Of a stretch of DNA of 64,000 bases, positions 23,597 to 35,814 are shown one piece after another (the stretch's first letter is position 1; each line of letters starts with the position of its first letter). A program made the translations under genes and the position numbers. The notes beneath the pieces were generated by a model. The model was not told where the DNA came from. It was given only the letters and a program-made list of their open reading frames with translations, and did no database searches. Source of the stretch: Xestospongia bergquistia. Its lineage: Eukaryota; Porifera; Demospongiae; Haplosclerida; Petrosiidae. The stretch is from positions 2,986,001-3,050,000 of the forward strand of contig OZ014413.1 of NCBI GenBank assembly GCA_963965975.1, read 5' to 3'.

Positions 23597-26148
23597 CCCT
23601 TTGTATTAAACAAAATAAATGAATATGATAGTTGCTACAGTGTTTGGAGCTTTGATTTTGTCATTAGTACGTCTATATTCCTTCGTTTCTCACTTTCATT
23701 TGAATGCAATCTCGATATAGGTGAGTGCACAAAACCACAACAAAAACGTTAGACAACTAATGTTTACATACACTGTTATAATTAAACAAATAATAAAAAC
23801 AATCACTTAAGAGTAGCAATAGCATACATTATTCCCTAAAACAGAAGAAATATGGCTCAGAGCTCCAGTACTCGATTCACTGGTGAAGAGGTTTTAGATA
23901 TTCTGATGGATGATGACGATGAAGAACTTTTGAATGAATTCTGTTTTGAAGGTAGTGATGATGAATATTCAGACGATGAGGAATCTATCAGGTATAAGTC
24001 TAACATTTGATAAATAGTATTGCTATCATGTAATCTATAGTGATGAATCTGACTCACAAACTGATATTGAAGAAAGTCTAAAAGACATTAGGTAAGTTAA
24101 TTTAGTAAAGGTATCAAAGGCTATCCTAGCATTTATAAATACATGATAACACTACATTTTCTGTTATAAAGTAGCCATAATTACCATCACCATTCACTGT
24201 TGTTATATTACGATATAACATGTCAATCATTACCTTTCAGAGCTGACACAATTCAATGGTCAACAGAGCTCAAGGAAATCAACATAAAAGAGTTCATACC
24301 GTATGACAAACCTCATGGTCCAGCTGATAACATAACTTCATACTCACTGCTTGATCTATTTTACCTTTTCTTCACACATGACATTCTCAAATATCTAGCT
24401 GACCAGACAAACCTCTATGCTTATGCCTGTTTAGGAGAATATTATGAATCATGGGATAAGGTAACAGCAGATGAAATAAGAGCTTACATGGGTTTTATGA
24501 TATTGATGGGTCTTGTTCAGCTACCTGCTTTATGTGATTACTGGCGTAAGGATTCGACATTCCATTACGAGCCAATTGCTAGTAGGATTAGTCGGAGACG
24601 ATTTCTTGATATTCATCGTTTTCTTCATTTTGTTGACAATAGAGATTTACCACACTATGGTGAGCCAACTTATAGTAAGCTACAAAAAGTAGAACCAATT
24701 CTCACATACATGAATACAAAATTCAACGAGATATTCATACCTGGTAAGGAGCAGAGCATTGATGAGGCTATGATTCCTTTCAAGGGACGTTCATCAATGA
24801 AGCAATACATGCCCAAAAAGCCAATTCGTCGTGGATTTAAAATCTGGATGAGAGCAGATGCTACCACAGGGTACGTATGTGAATTTGACCCTTATACTGG
24901 AAGAAAAGGTGACAAAATTGAGAAGGGTCTAGGTGCTGCAGTTGTTTTGAAATTGACAGAAAAAATAAACTCCCATTTCCATCACGTTTATTTCGATAAC
25001 TTTTTCACTGGGATTGATCTCCTTTTAGATCTGTTGAGAAGAAAAATATATGCATGTGGGACAATGAGATCAGATAGACGAGGCTTTCCTACAACATTTA
25101 AGTCTATCATGAAAAAGGGTCTCTCTCAAAGAGGAGACAGCAATAGTGTTCAAAATGGAAACTTGGTTATCACTATATGGCAGGACACAAAACCCTTCTG
25201 TTGCGCATCCACAAATGCTAATCCTAATGACAAAGTTTCAACAACAAGGAAGTTAAAAAATGGGTCAAGAATAACAATACCTTGCCCTCAGGCAATTTCT
25301 CAATACAATAAATTCATGGGAGGAGTAGATAGGAATGACCAATTGAGAGGGTACTATAATGTAAGGTTAAAATCTCGTAAATTTTATAAATACCTTTTCT
25401 GGTTTGTTTTTGATGTTGCTCTTACAAACATGTTTGTATTGGCTCGTGACTTCATAGACACCCCATACAAAAGCATTAAAGAATTTCGAGTAGCACTTGC
25501 TAAAGCTCTGACTATCGACTACAACTCACGAAAACGAAAAGGACGACCATCAAGAACACCAAGCGTACGTTTTTGCCAGCATCATTTCCCTATTAGAGGC
25601 AGTAAGAAGTGTCAGAGATGTTTTTACTGCAAAGAGTATATGTCGAGACGACGGGAGACAATGTGGTACTGTGAAGACTGTGACAAATTCCTTTGTCACA
25701 AAGGAAACAAAGATGACTGCTTCATGTTATTTCACAAGCATCATGTGACAAACAGTGACACTGCATTGGAAAGAGAAAGTTAAATACATATCAACTTCAA
25801 CTAATCATTAGTCTATATATAATACAATTATAATCAATAATAATATAATTAGTCATATAATGCACATGAAAAGTTATATAATCTTAAATATTCTAACCAT
25901 AAGGTAATTAAAAAATCAGAGTATCTAAACACTAAACAGATATCGCTAACTCACCTAAGTATATAGATTCATCCTTAAAATACCCTTTTAGGTCACCAAA
26001 CATCGTAAAAAAGTCCTTGAAATTCACTTTTCGCCTTCAAAACGTACGCATTTACCTCAAACACAAAGCAGCTACCTGCTGGCCTCATGACTAAAAAAAT
26101 TCGGAACTGACCGTATACGCCCACGCAATTTATTTGGCAATTAAAGAG
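23597..26148 (+). mobile_element. piggyBac DNA transposon, about 2.55 kb, flanked by TTAA
   Basis: TTAA occurs at 23593-23596 and 26149-26152, the target site used by piggyBac. The left end starts CCCTTTGTATT and the right end, read inward, starts CTCTTTAATTG. Both continue to a CAAATAAAT-like word (CAAAATAAAT on the left), so the ends are imperfect inverted repeats. One caution: about 30 bases of the left end also occur at 28622-28651 beside the hydrolase gene, so the left boundary is less certain than the right. The element contains an intact transposase. Confidence 0.6.
23852..25783 (+). CDS. piggyBac transposase, three exons, apparently intact
   Basis: Exons 23852-23991, 24041-24091 and 24241-25783 join in phase (1734 nt, 577 codons plus TAA). 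The N-terminus is acidic (ILMDDDDEELLNEF) as in many piggyBac proteins. The catalytic DDE core is present: SIDEAMIPFKGR (first Asp), YFDNFFTG (second Asp) and FMGGVDRNDQ (later Asp residues). The C-terminus is a Cys-rich zinc-binding tail (CQRCFYCKEY, WYCEDCDKFLC) that binds transposon ends in known members. There is no frameshift or premature stop, so the enzyme could be active, or the gene domesticated. The flanking TTAA sites favour a transposon. Confidence 0.88.
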
Positions 26149-26739
26149 TTAACCTAATTTCATGCTACTTATTGACTGTATATACTATTACTAATTCAGA
26201 ATCTAATCATATTCATAGTAAACAAACTAAATTGGATGTTGATTTATTTTTGCTTTGATCTTCTAAACGGAGATCTCATCAGCAGATACAGCAGTTACAC
26301 AATAAGTCGTAGATATTATTAACAATCCAGTAAACTAGAGAGATGGAACGTCCCACTGTTAAAATTAACCATGACCTATTATAGAGTTATTCAGTATAAT
26401 ATATTACTTACCAATAGTAGAAAATAGTAGTTCCAAAATATACTCAAATGCTTGAGGGTACAAAACAGATCGGACAGTTATAATAGTACCATCTACTACA
26501 TCATAAGCTATTACAGTATAGTTACTACCTTTTTGAAATATTTAAAATTTATTGACTATTCAACATTTTTTGTATACTAAACTTTGAAACTGACAGTATA
26601 GTGAAATCATGATAATAATATTCACGTATCTGCTTGTACAAGATGATTTACTCCATGTGAACTTCACAAGGGATTAAAAGAATCAATTATGAATGGATTA
26701 CATTATATACATGTAACTGTATAAATTGTACAATTTTAT

Positions 26740-27080
26740 ACATTAAAACAATATCTTTTTAAATTAATATAGTAGTTGTATTTCCACATCCTTGATAATC
26801 AAATATCAGCCATCCATTTATCAAGTAATGATGCACATCTTTAGAAGTAAAAATTGACTGTCGAACAGTCAATAAAATGTTCATAAATTTTAAGAGAAGT
26901 CTGCAGCATTACTTTTACACATTACTAATTGAAAAGGATACGCAAATCAGGTTTAAACCCTTAGTACACTTTAACTATATTAAATATAGTAGCATGCTAC
27001 CAAATAATACATGTACATTTTACTTATATCTGGTGCTACACAGAAACAGAGAAACAGTTAGTACAGTATTAGCAATGTAA
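26740..27080. repeat. Dispersed about 300-bp repeat family, representative copy
   Basis: Landmarks in order: ccttgataatcaaatatcag, taatgatgcacatc, aacagtcaataaaatgtt, and ggtttaaaccctta (with minor variants between copies). Further copies: about 27400-27700, 32030-32290, 36500-36770, 45280-45510, 45640-45970, 46700-46960, 47510-47690, 49060-49300, 49395-49600, 61375-61590, 62200-62345 and 63390-63730. All read in the same direction. Some are joined to a longer flanking block (aataaaatcatgtg, ctcattaataaat), giving repeats near 1 kb. No coding capacity or terminal repeats are seen. It is probably a non-autonomous element or a segment spread by local duplication. Confidence 0.75.
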
Positions 27081-27879
27081 TTAATAATAACATACATAAA
27101 TTTATAAAGTAGACTCTCTTTTTTTCTTAATCGTTGTTGAAATAATAAAATCATGTGAATGTACATGGATTGATAGTTGACCATATATTATATATTACAG
27201 TTATGGAATTGATCTCATTAAATAAATTGTAAAAGTCTGCTGGTAAATAAATTAATACAATAGTAATACTTATTCTATGTTTAAAATAACTGTATTGGAT
27301 GTCATCACATGCACATATAAGATCAATACACTATTACACTATAGATATATATCTGCAGATGCAATAAATTTCAAGTAAGATAATGATAAATTATGATTTA
27401 GTATAATATTTGTAAACTTGAATTGCATTCCTTGATAATCAAATACCAGTGATCTATTTATCAACTAATGATACACATCCTTGTTGTAAAATTTAACTGT
27501 AAAAGTCTCTGTTAATTAAATTGTAAGAGATACCTGTTATATTAGCTTCACACTTTGTTAATTGTAAAGGATATTTAAAGGGTTTAACCCCTACTATACT
27601 TTAATGTTATTAAAAATAGTAACGCGCAATTTATTATACTATTTTAAGTAAGCTTGTAACTACATGTGGAGAAGACTAAATGTTAATACTTTATTAAAGG
27701 AATAATTCATAATTAATATGTACATGTAATACTTTCTTTATCTTTCTCATAGGCTTAAGCTTATTAGTGACATACAATCCTACAATGACATGCAACAAAA
27801 AGTTTTAAAAGTTGTTGGTAATTATACATATAGAATAAACAAAATGATGGTTGGAAGATTTTGTATGTGGTACAGCTTG

Positions 27880-28480
27880 CTAATCTCGCTGTGCGTTGGC
27901 ATATAGCGAGGGTTACTGTAGTCTGTCAGTGTGTGTATGTCTCTGTGTGTGTGTTACCCGTCAAATGGCTTTGAACAAGCCACTGGTAGCCACCAAACTA
28001 TAGTCGACGGAAGCAAAACGTATGTACTTCTTAAAAATACTGCCAAAAGGAGCGTAAAACAAACAAAAAGCTTTAAAAGTCTGAAAAACCTTTGAAAAAA
28101 AGCATAGCTTTCAGTGAAGACTTGAAAATTCAATAAAAACTTCCTGCATACAGATTATGACATTCTCTAACTTTTTAAAGTGAGACTTTTGGCCAAAATA
28201 CTTCATTGGAAAGTTATGACAGTTTTACTAACTTTTGGCAGTTATCTTTGTTGATACATTGAGCGCGAACTACAAATACTAGCACCATAGCTGTCATTGG
28301 AGAATCACTAACTTTTACTAAGAAGTTGGAAAGTATTGGACCTTTTGTCAATTAGAGTGCAAAGTACCCAGTAGACGCACTAAAAGGCAAAGCTTTTGTA
28401 CCTTTGATTGAAGAGAAATGCTGAATCATCAATAATCATGGATAAGACAGCAGCGAGGTTAAGCACTTTAGTGTATTTAA
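27880..28480. mobile_element. Inserted dispersed sequence, shared with 40867-41250
   Basis: It interrupts hydrolase unit 1 relative to units 2 and 3: the sequence after tgtatgtggtac is continuous there. It begins with ctcgctgtgcgt and contains tcattggagaatcactaac and tattggaccttttgtcaatt, which recur at about 40970-41045. No coding capacity or clear terminal repeats. Likely a transposon remnant of unknown class. Confidence 0.5.
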
Positions 28481-28660
28481 TATTCCACACGTAGCTATGA
28501 TGTCTCTATTAAATATGATATGATGATACTGTAATTTCAATATAAATATTTTGTTGGCTATCTTTTATTTGCAGGCAACAAATGTCAAATCAAAGTGTAA
28601 CAATTGCTTTGTGATTTGTTATTGTATTAAACAAAATAAATGAATATGATATAAATATAA

Positions 28661-30776
28661 TTATTTCAGTTCGTTCAACTCCTTTGGGTATGTGTGCATT
28701 GCTTGTAAAAACTTCTGAGTCACTCTGTTCATCCATGTACATCCAAAAGGGAGCCACTCTTCTATGAAACCAAGATGACCTCCATGAGGAGCTAACACAA
28801 AAAGTGTATTTGAGTTAGCTTCAAACTCATTAATTGGCAAAGCTAAAATAAATGAAAAAGACATGCTTAATTTAATTATTTTATTATGAAACTGACATTG
28901 TAGGGGCACTAGTGGATCATCTATTGCAGAGATACTTAACAGTGGGGTTTTTATCAAATGAATCTTTCCTTGATTGCTTGCTTCCTCGTAGTATTCCTTT
29001 TCGCTACGGTAACCATATAAATAATACACTGGTTTGGTCGCAAAGGTAATGATCTCTTTAAGTGTTGAAGACTATCGAAAATAAAGAATATCAAGTCAAG
29101 TATATAGCAATTCATGATTGTTTAAAAACCAACTTCGGACATTATATTGAGTGAGTTATTAGACATTTCTTTATCATTCAATTCATATCACTAAATAGGA
29201 TTATCCAAAATCAATACAAAAGTTATATATTTCCAATACAACCTTAGTTTCAATTACTATGTCGTATGATCATGAGTAAACCCTATAATGCACTATGATT
29301 AAATGTCCTAAATTTTTAGCAATAATTAAATATATGTTACAAGACATGTTGATTTTAACAGACAAGTTTGATTAGATGATATAAAAAGTCATGACTTCCA
29401 TGACTTAAGTTATTTTAAGGTGATAACGTGTGTGATAACATGTAAAGGAAGTTTGCATATATATAATGTATTAGATTTCCTTATTAGCACACATGGAAAT
29501 CTTAGCAGTGTATCTTTTGAAGTGAGTCATTGTAATTGTTTAGTTACATATATTATCAATAGTATTACTATATGTGATAAAGCTATTGCAATGTACAATA
29601 TAAATTAACTTACATTTTGTATTTTTTCTCGTATATCTTTACAAAAATCAACATCAACATTACCACATTTGATGAGATTGTAGTAGTTGCTAAAGGAAAT
29701 TGTAATGTCTGTTACAATCATATCAATAAGCAGCTCAGTTTATTGAACAAAAATTCACAGACAATTTAATTACTATTACAAGTTAGTGGTAGTCCTTACA
29801 CTTCACAACACTTCATCATGTGATTTCTAAGAATATTGTAATATAAAAAATTTCTAGATTTATTATCTACAAGTGACACAAAGTTGTAGACATTCCATGG
29901 TGAAGAGAAAGTAGCTACTGCAAGTAGGCCACTATGTTCTTGAGTTTTAATCAGATGTTTAACAAGTAACATACTATAGAAAAGAACTCATTGATAATAC
30001 TGAATAAGATTTTGTTTAAATACCCTCCAAAAGATAAGCCAATAGCAACAATAGAGACTTGTGGGAAGCATACATGGATATGTTCTATAACTGATTCAAC
30101 ATCATCAGAATTAACATATTGATATTTTAAGGTCTATTAATAGCATGATGTTAAATACAAAAATCATCCATTATTTATACCTTTAAAAGAACACCATCTT
30201 CTCCTCTGTAGTTCATAACTACTGGACGATAGTTTTGATTTGCTCCATCATGTACTATCCACTCAACATAGTTATCTTCCCTGTTTGCTTTAAAATGAAA
30301 AGATTGTTATGAGAGCTGTTAACAAATTAAATACAAACATACAAGAATAGCCTGGTAATATTAACAATATTGGTGTGTCTTCATTAAAGTGACAGTTGTA
30401 ATAGTCAGCATCATACCAATCCAAAGGTAGTTCCCCACCATCAGATGCAATAAAAATTTCCCTATAAGAAAAAAAATTGAGAACAAACTAAAACTAAGTA
30501 CAGTTTACAATCAATTTTTAATTAAAAATGTAAGCAAAGAGACCGTTTATATTTGATTTTTAGTCTTCTTTGTATCAGAGGTCTAGCAATGGTCATGATA
30601 TGTCCATTGAAAGCCCACCATGTGCCCCAATATCTCTGTTGTAAGACAGAACAATTTTCCAGTAAATAAGTACGAAAAGTCCCATGTTGACCAAACAGTT
30701 GAGGTCTACAAACAACTCTTTTGAAGAAATAAAGTAGAACAAATACTACAATTAGAAAGAAAAGCATAGACAACAT
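28661..30776 (-). CDS. ABHD1/3-type alpha/beta hydrolase, copy 1
   Basis: Exons in order: 30544-30776, 30343-30461, 30181-30287, 30024-30133, 29800-29973, 29614-29689, 28897-29071, 28661-28842 (1176 nt, 391 codons). The N-terminal helix MLSMLFFLIVVFVLLYFF anchors it in a membrane. PILLILPGY and NYRGEDGV precede the nucleophile motif GLSFGG. The catalytic Asp is in AIDDPLV and the His in PHGGHLGF, so the Ser-Asp-His triad is complete. Relatives in the ABHD1/2/3/15 group are membrane-bound phospholipases or esterases; lipid metabolism is inferred. The first exon's donor is the unusual GTCTCT, supported by frame and by matching GTCTAT donors in both paralogues. The last intron is a multiple of three and has no stop, so it could be retained. 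AATAAA is present on this strand at 28564-28569. Confidence 0.85.
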
Positions 30777-30839
30777 AGTTAACACAATTAAAATTTTAAA
30801 CAATGACGATACCGTATGTAAGCGAATTTAGCGACTGCA

Positions 30840-31085
30840 CATAATTATATAATTTTTGTGTTTTAAGTCTCGAGCGGCTAATGAATATTTATTTAACCAG
30901 CGACAAGGTCAAATGACAAATATAGTAAACAAGTATACCGACATATCCACATTCCTCTTCTATAAGTCGTATATGGGCTTGTCCCCACACTCTTCCTCTC
31001 TAGAGGACATGAAATTGTTGTATATATTTCTCTGATTTATAATTTTCTGTTATAAAATGGTTGTAGATGCACTAATTCTACATCT
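30840..31085 (-). promoter_or_regulatory. Conserved upstream block of the hydrolase genes
   Basis: About 200 bases upstream of each hydrolase start are conserved between the three units (also 35331-35555 and 39848-40070), including ggctaatgaatat, cacactcttcctctctagag and tgttataaaatggttgtaga. No canonical TATA box in the right place was identified. Conservation may reflect only recent duplication. Confidence 0.35.
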
Positions 31086-31127
31086 ATGATTTAATACTAT
31101 ATATATATATATAGAGAGAGAGAGAAC

Positions 31128-31160
<33 letters not shown>
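31081..31160. repeat. (TA)n/(GA)n microsatellite
   Basis: Two TA runs separated by gagagagagagaa. The paralogous position in unit 2 (35575-35631) has a longer single TA run, so the tract varies between units. Confidence 0.8.
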
Positions 31161-31344
31161 CAGCTTAAGTATGAGAACTAAGTCAATTGAACTATATGAG
31201 GGCTGACGGCCATAGTCTGTATGAATGAAGTTAACTTCAACAGAGTATCTCTCAATGGCTACTATAAGAAATCCACCTTTCCAGAATATATTATAAAAGA
31301 ACCCAACATTGGATAACATTGTGAACATACTCTAATTGGTAGTA

Positions 31345-32025
31345 TATAAATGGTATCTGTTGGGAATCCTGTGCAAGCTAAACTCTAAGAAGTTGGTTGT
31401 CATTTACAAGCTACTAGATGACTCCTCTTATAAAACAACAAAATGTTTGAGTTATGGTTGGATACCAACTCTTATGTTACCAGAAGACAAGTTATAGATA
31501 CTTTGAGAAAAGGGGTCATTGAAGAAAACACTATTGCTTGTGAGTAAAAGGAGACATTGGAAAAGGTTTACAACCCTAGCCCTGCTAGCGAGTTAAGTAA
31601 TATTTATATATATATACACTCTCATAAAATAAATGGTGAGTTAACTATGTGTCATGTATTTATCATAGAAGCTGATTATCTTGGCACTGAAGCAAGTAAT
31701 ATACTTAGGTGTCATATTGATTCACTATCACAGCATCTCATCAGCCATGTAAGTGTTCATCTGTTATTTAGTGAGAGATGTGTCATAGAAATGAAACATA
31801 TATCTGATAAAATTATTACTTAATATGGTGAGTGGAGAGTTAAATCAAATACAGTTAGTTTTTATTCAAGCATATACAGATGATATCATGACATATAGCA
31901 GTTGTCAAGAAATAGCAAGGACAAGTTATAACAGTTATGAACATCTCACCACTGACATTTCGTGTTGCCATTATAGTACTCTACTCTCTTCGTTATCTTA
32001 TCAGTGTTGTACAATAACTCCATAA
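31345..32025 (+). pseudogene. Death-domain gene fragment, unit 1, decayed
   Basis: About 31350-31440 in one frame encodes KWYLLGILCKLNSKKL and KLLDDSSYKTTK. A shifted frame from 31443 encodes MFELWLDTNSYVTRRQVID and then VIEENTIA before a TAA. Together these match the last four helices of a death domain (LWL-TN--ATW-QVI-ALR), broken by one frameshift and one stop. Further downstream frames at 31557-31823 and 31825-32025 continue the same relic with another stop between them. They begin KVYNPSPASELSNI and contain tryptophan-poor helical sequence. They are not a functional gene as written. The related units at 35820-36498 and 41470-42263 show that the relic predates the duplications. Confidence 0.6.
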
Positions 32026-32662
32026 AGAGAAAATAATCTTATTATTTATCAACTAATGATACTCATCCTTGTTGTAAAAGTTAACAGTAAAACAGTCAAC
32101 AAAATATTAATAAAATTGTAAGAGATACCTGCAATATTAATTTCACACACTTCGTTAAGTATAAAGGATATTTAAAGGGTTTAATCCTTACTATACTTTA
32201 ATATTATTAAAAATAGTAACATGCAATTTGTTATACTATTACTATTATAAGTAAGCTTGTGACCACATGTGGAGAAGACTGAATGTTAATACTTTATTAA
32301 AGGATTAATTCATAATTAATATGTACATTTAATACTTTATCTCTCTCATAGGCTTATTAGTGACACACAATCCTACAATGAGATGTAATAAAAAGTTTTT
32401 AAAAGTTGTTGGTAATTATACATATAGAATAAACAAAATGATGGTTGGAAGAATTTGTATGTGGTACACCTTGTATTCCATATGTATCTAACATACCTCA
32501 ATATATGATTATATTGTATCTTCAATATATAAATATTTTGTTGGCCATCTTTTACTTGCAGGCAACTAAACGCAATGTGTCAAATCATAGTCTAACAATT
32601 TCTTTGTGATTTATTCTGTATGCTTGTATTAAATAACGTAAATGAATATGATATAAATATAA

Positions 32663-35306
32663 TCATTTCAGTTGAAATTCTGTAGGATACGTGTGTATTA
32701 CTTGTAAAAACTCCTGAGTCACTCTGTTCATCCATGTACGTCCAAAAGGGAGCCATTCTTCTATGAAACCAAGATGACCTCCATGAGGAGCTAACACAAA
32801 AACTGTCTTGGAATTAGCTTCAAACTCATCGATTGGGAAAACTAAAATAAATGAGAAAGACAGGCTTAATTTAATTATTTTATTATGAAACTGACTCTGT
32901 ACTAGTGGATCATCAATTGCAGAGACACTTAACAGTGGAGTTTTTATCAAATGGATCTTTCCTTGATTGCTGGCTTCCTCATAGTATTCCTTTATGCTAC
33001 GGTAACCATATAAATAATACACTGGTTTGGTAACAAAAGTAATGATCTCTTTAAGTGTTGAAGACTATCAAAAAAAGAAAGAATATCAAGTCAAAGTATA
33101 TAGCTGTATTCGTGATTGTTTAAAGATCAACATTGGACATTATATTGAGCAAATTATTAAACATTTCTTTGGCGATTCATACTACTCAAAAGGATCATCC
33201 CAAATTAACACAAGAGTTAAATACTTTCACTGTAAACCTCGTTTAAATTACTAGGTTGTGTGATCATGAGTAAATTCTATAATGCATTATAAGTATATGT
33301 CGTAAATTGTTAACAATAATTAAGGTATATGTAACAATACCTGTTGATTTTAACAAACAACTTATTATAACAAATTTTTATAGGTCTAGTGACTACTACA
33401 TATATGGTTACAACTTCTTTACTATTGTATGCATATTAATTGATTTCTGATTGTCATTTCACATCATTAGAGGATTTGTGATGGAAAAATACATCAGAAG
33501 TTACATCATTGTTACTATTTTATGTCAATAATGTATTTTGATTGACAATTTATGTCTTCTCTGCAACTCTATAACAATGCTTGTTTACTTGATGGGAAAT
33601 ATATATCTGCTATAGCATAGCAATAATGTGTCTATGATGGTAAATTTATACTATTATTACAATAGTTTACAAAGATTGAGTGTTTAATGGTAAATATACA
33701 TCTGATTTACATGTAATTAAATATTGATTTATTATGTTGTAAAAACCAATTATAAATACCCATAAAATTTCCATCATTTACACAACATATGTACATTTGA
33801 ATGTATTTTCCATTGAAAAATACATCAATAAACCAATAGTGGGTTTTGTGGATAACATTAACCACTAGTGAAAGTATTGTAACATTTAAAAATATGTGTG
33901 AATTAAATGATCTAAAAAGTGATGACTTTGTTGACTTAAGTGATGCTATTGTGATCCATGTGTGATAACTTGTAAAGGAAGTTTGCATATATATAATGTT
34001 TTAGATTCCTTATGATCACACATGGAAATGTTCAACTATATCTGTATTGCTGCAAGCTATTATCCACAGTATACTGTTATGTGTGTTGGAGCTATTTCAT
34101 GTACAATAGCAATAGGTAAATTAACTTACATTTCGTACTTTTTCTAGTATACCTTTACAAAAATCAATGTCAACATTACCACATCTGATAAGATTAGAAT
34201 AATTCCTAAAGAGAAATTGTAAATATCTTTTACAATCATATAAATACACAGCTCAGTTTATTAATATAACCAGAAATGGACAGACAATTAATGTACTATA
34301 TAAAGTTAGTGGTAGTACTTACATTTCACACTGGTTCATCATGTGATTTCTAAGAAAATTGTAATATATAAAATTTCTAGATTTATTATCTACAAGGGAT
34401 ACAGAGTTGTAGACATTCCATGGTGAGGAGAAAGTAGCTACTGCAAGTAGGCCACTATGTTCTTGAGTTTTAATCAGATGTTTAACAAGTAACATACTAT
34501 AGAAAAGAACTCATTGATAATGCTGTATAAGAATTTGTTTGAATACCCTCCAATAGATAAGCCAATAGCCACAATAGAGACTTTTGGGAAGCAAACATGG
34601 ATATGTTCTATAACTGATTCAACATCATCAGAATTAAAATATTGATATTTTAAGGTCTATGAATAGCATGGTATTAAATACAAAAAATCATCCATTATTT
34701 ATACCTTTAAAAGAACACCATCTTCTCCTCTGTAGTTCATAACTACTGGACGATAATTTTGACTTGCTCCATCATATACTACCCACTCAACATAGTTATC
34801 TTCGCTCTTAGCTTTAAAATGAAATGAATGTTATGTGAGCTGTTAACAAATTAAATACAAACATACAAGAATAGCCTGGTAATATTAACAATATTGGTGT
34901 GTCTTCATTAAAATGACAGTTGTAATAGTCAGCATCATACCAATCCAAAGGTAGTTCCCCACCATCAGATGCAATAAAAATTTCCCTATATAAGAAAAAA
35001 AAATTGAAAACAAACTAAAGCCAAGTAAAGTGTACAAGGCAATTAAAAATCTAAGCAGATAGACCGTTTATATTTGATTTTTAGTCTCCTTTGTATCACA
35101 GATCTAGCAAGGGTCATGATGTGTCCATTGAAAGCCCACCATGTGCCCCAATATCTCTGTTGTAAGACAGAACAATTTTCCAGTAAATGAGTACGAAAAG
35201 TCCCATGTTGACCAAACAGTTGAGGTCTACAAACAACTCTTTTAAAGAAACAAAGTAGAACAAATACTACAATTAGAAAGAAAAGCATAGACAACATAGT
35301 TAACAT
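32663..35306 (-). CDS. ABHD1/3-type alpha/beta hydrolase, copy 2
   Basis: Exons: 35065-35306, 34867-34985, 34705-34811, 34547-34656, 34323-34496, 34130-34205, 32896-33064, 32663-32841 (1176 nt; 391 codons, or 388 if the ATG at 35297, equivalent to the starts of the other copies, is used). It has the N-terminal anchor helix (MLFFLIVVFVLLCFF), GLSIGG nucleophile motif, AIDDPLV acid and PHGGHLGF histidine. It is two residues shorter than copy 1 just before the last intron and one shorter near the C-terminus. Intron 6 is about 1.07 kb in this copy (34129-33065), against 0.54 kb in copy 1. No breaks were seen, so it is probably functional, with the same inferred lipid-hydrolase role. Confidence 0.83.
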
Positions 35307-35591
35307 ATTAAAATTTTAAACAATGACGATTCAGTCTCGATCGGCTAATGAATATCTTATTTAACCAGCGACAACGTCAAATGACAAATGTAGTCAACAA
35401 GTATACCGCCTTCTTAACATATCCACATTCCTCTTCTATAATTCGTATATGGGCTTGTCTCCACACTCTTCCTCTCTAGAGGACATGAAATTGTTGCATA
35501 TATTTGTCTGATTTATAATTTTTCTGTTATAAAATGGTTGTAGATGCACTAATTCTACATCTATGATTTAATACTAATATATATAGAGAAC

Positions 35592-35632
<41 letters not shown>

Positions 35633-35814
35633 CAGCTTATGTATGAGAACTAAGTCAATTGAACTATATGAGGGCTGACAGCCATAGTCTGTATGAATGA
35701 AGTTAACTTCAACAGAGTATCTCTCAATGGCTACTATAAGAAATCCACCTTTCCAGAATATATTATAAAATAACCCAACATTGGATAAACATTGTGAATA
35801 TACTCTAATTGGTA

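Larger units (their letters stand above)
26153..28560. other. Repeat-filled spacer
   Basis: No gene seen. It holds two copies of the 300-bp dispersed family (26740-27080 and 27400-27700), a shared flank that also occurs at 61140-61320 and 63780-64000, and an inserted segment at about 27880-28480 (listed separately). The start of the 4.47-kb hydrolase repeat unit also lies here. Confidence 0.6.

Noticed and set aside
24670..24867. Minus-strand frames inside the piggyBac transposase (also 23857-24057)
   Set aside because: Antisense shadows of the transposase exons.
31825..32025. Separate small genes in the hydrolase units (identical at 36298-36498)
   Set aside because: Identity reflects the recent unit duplication; the frames continue a decayed death-domain fragment with stops.
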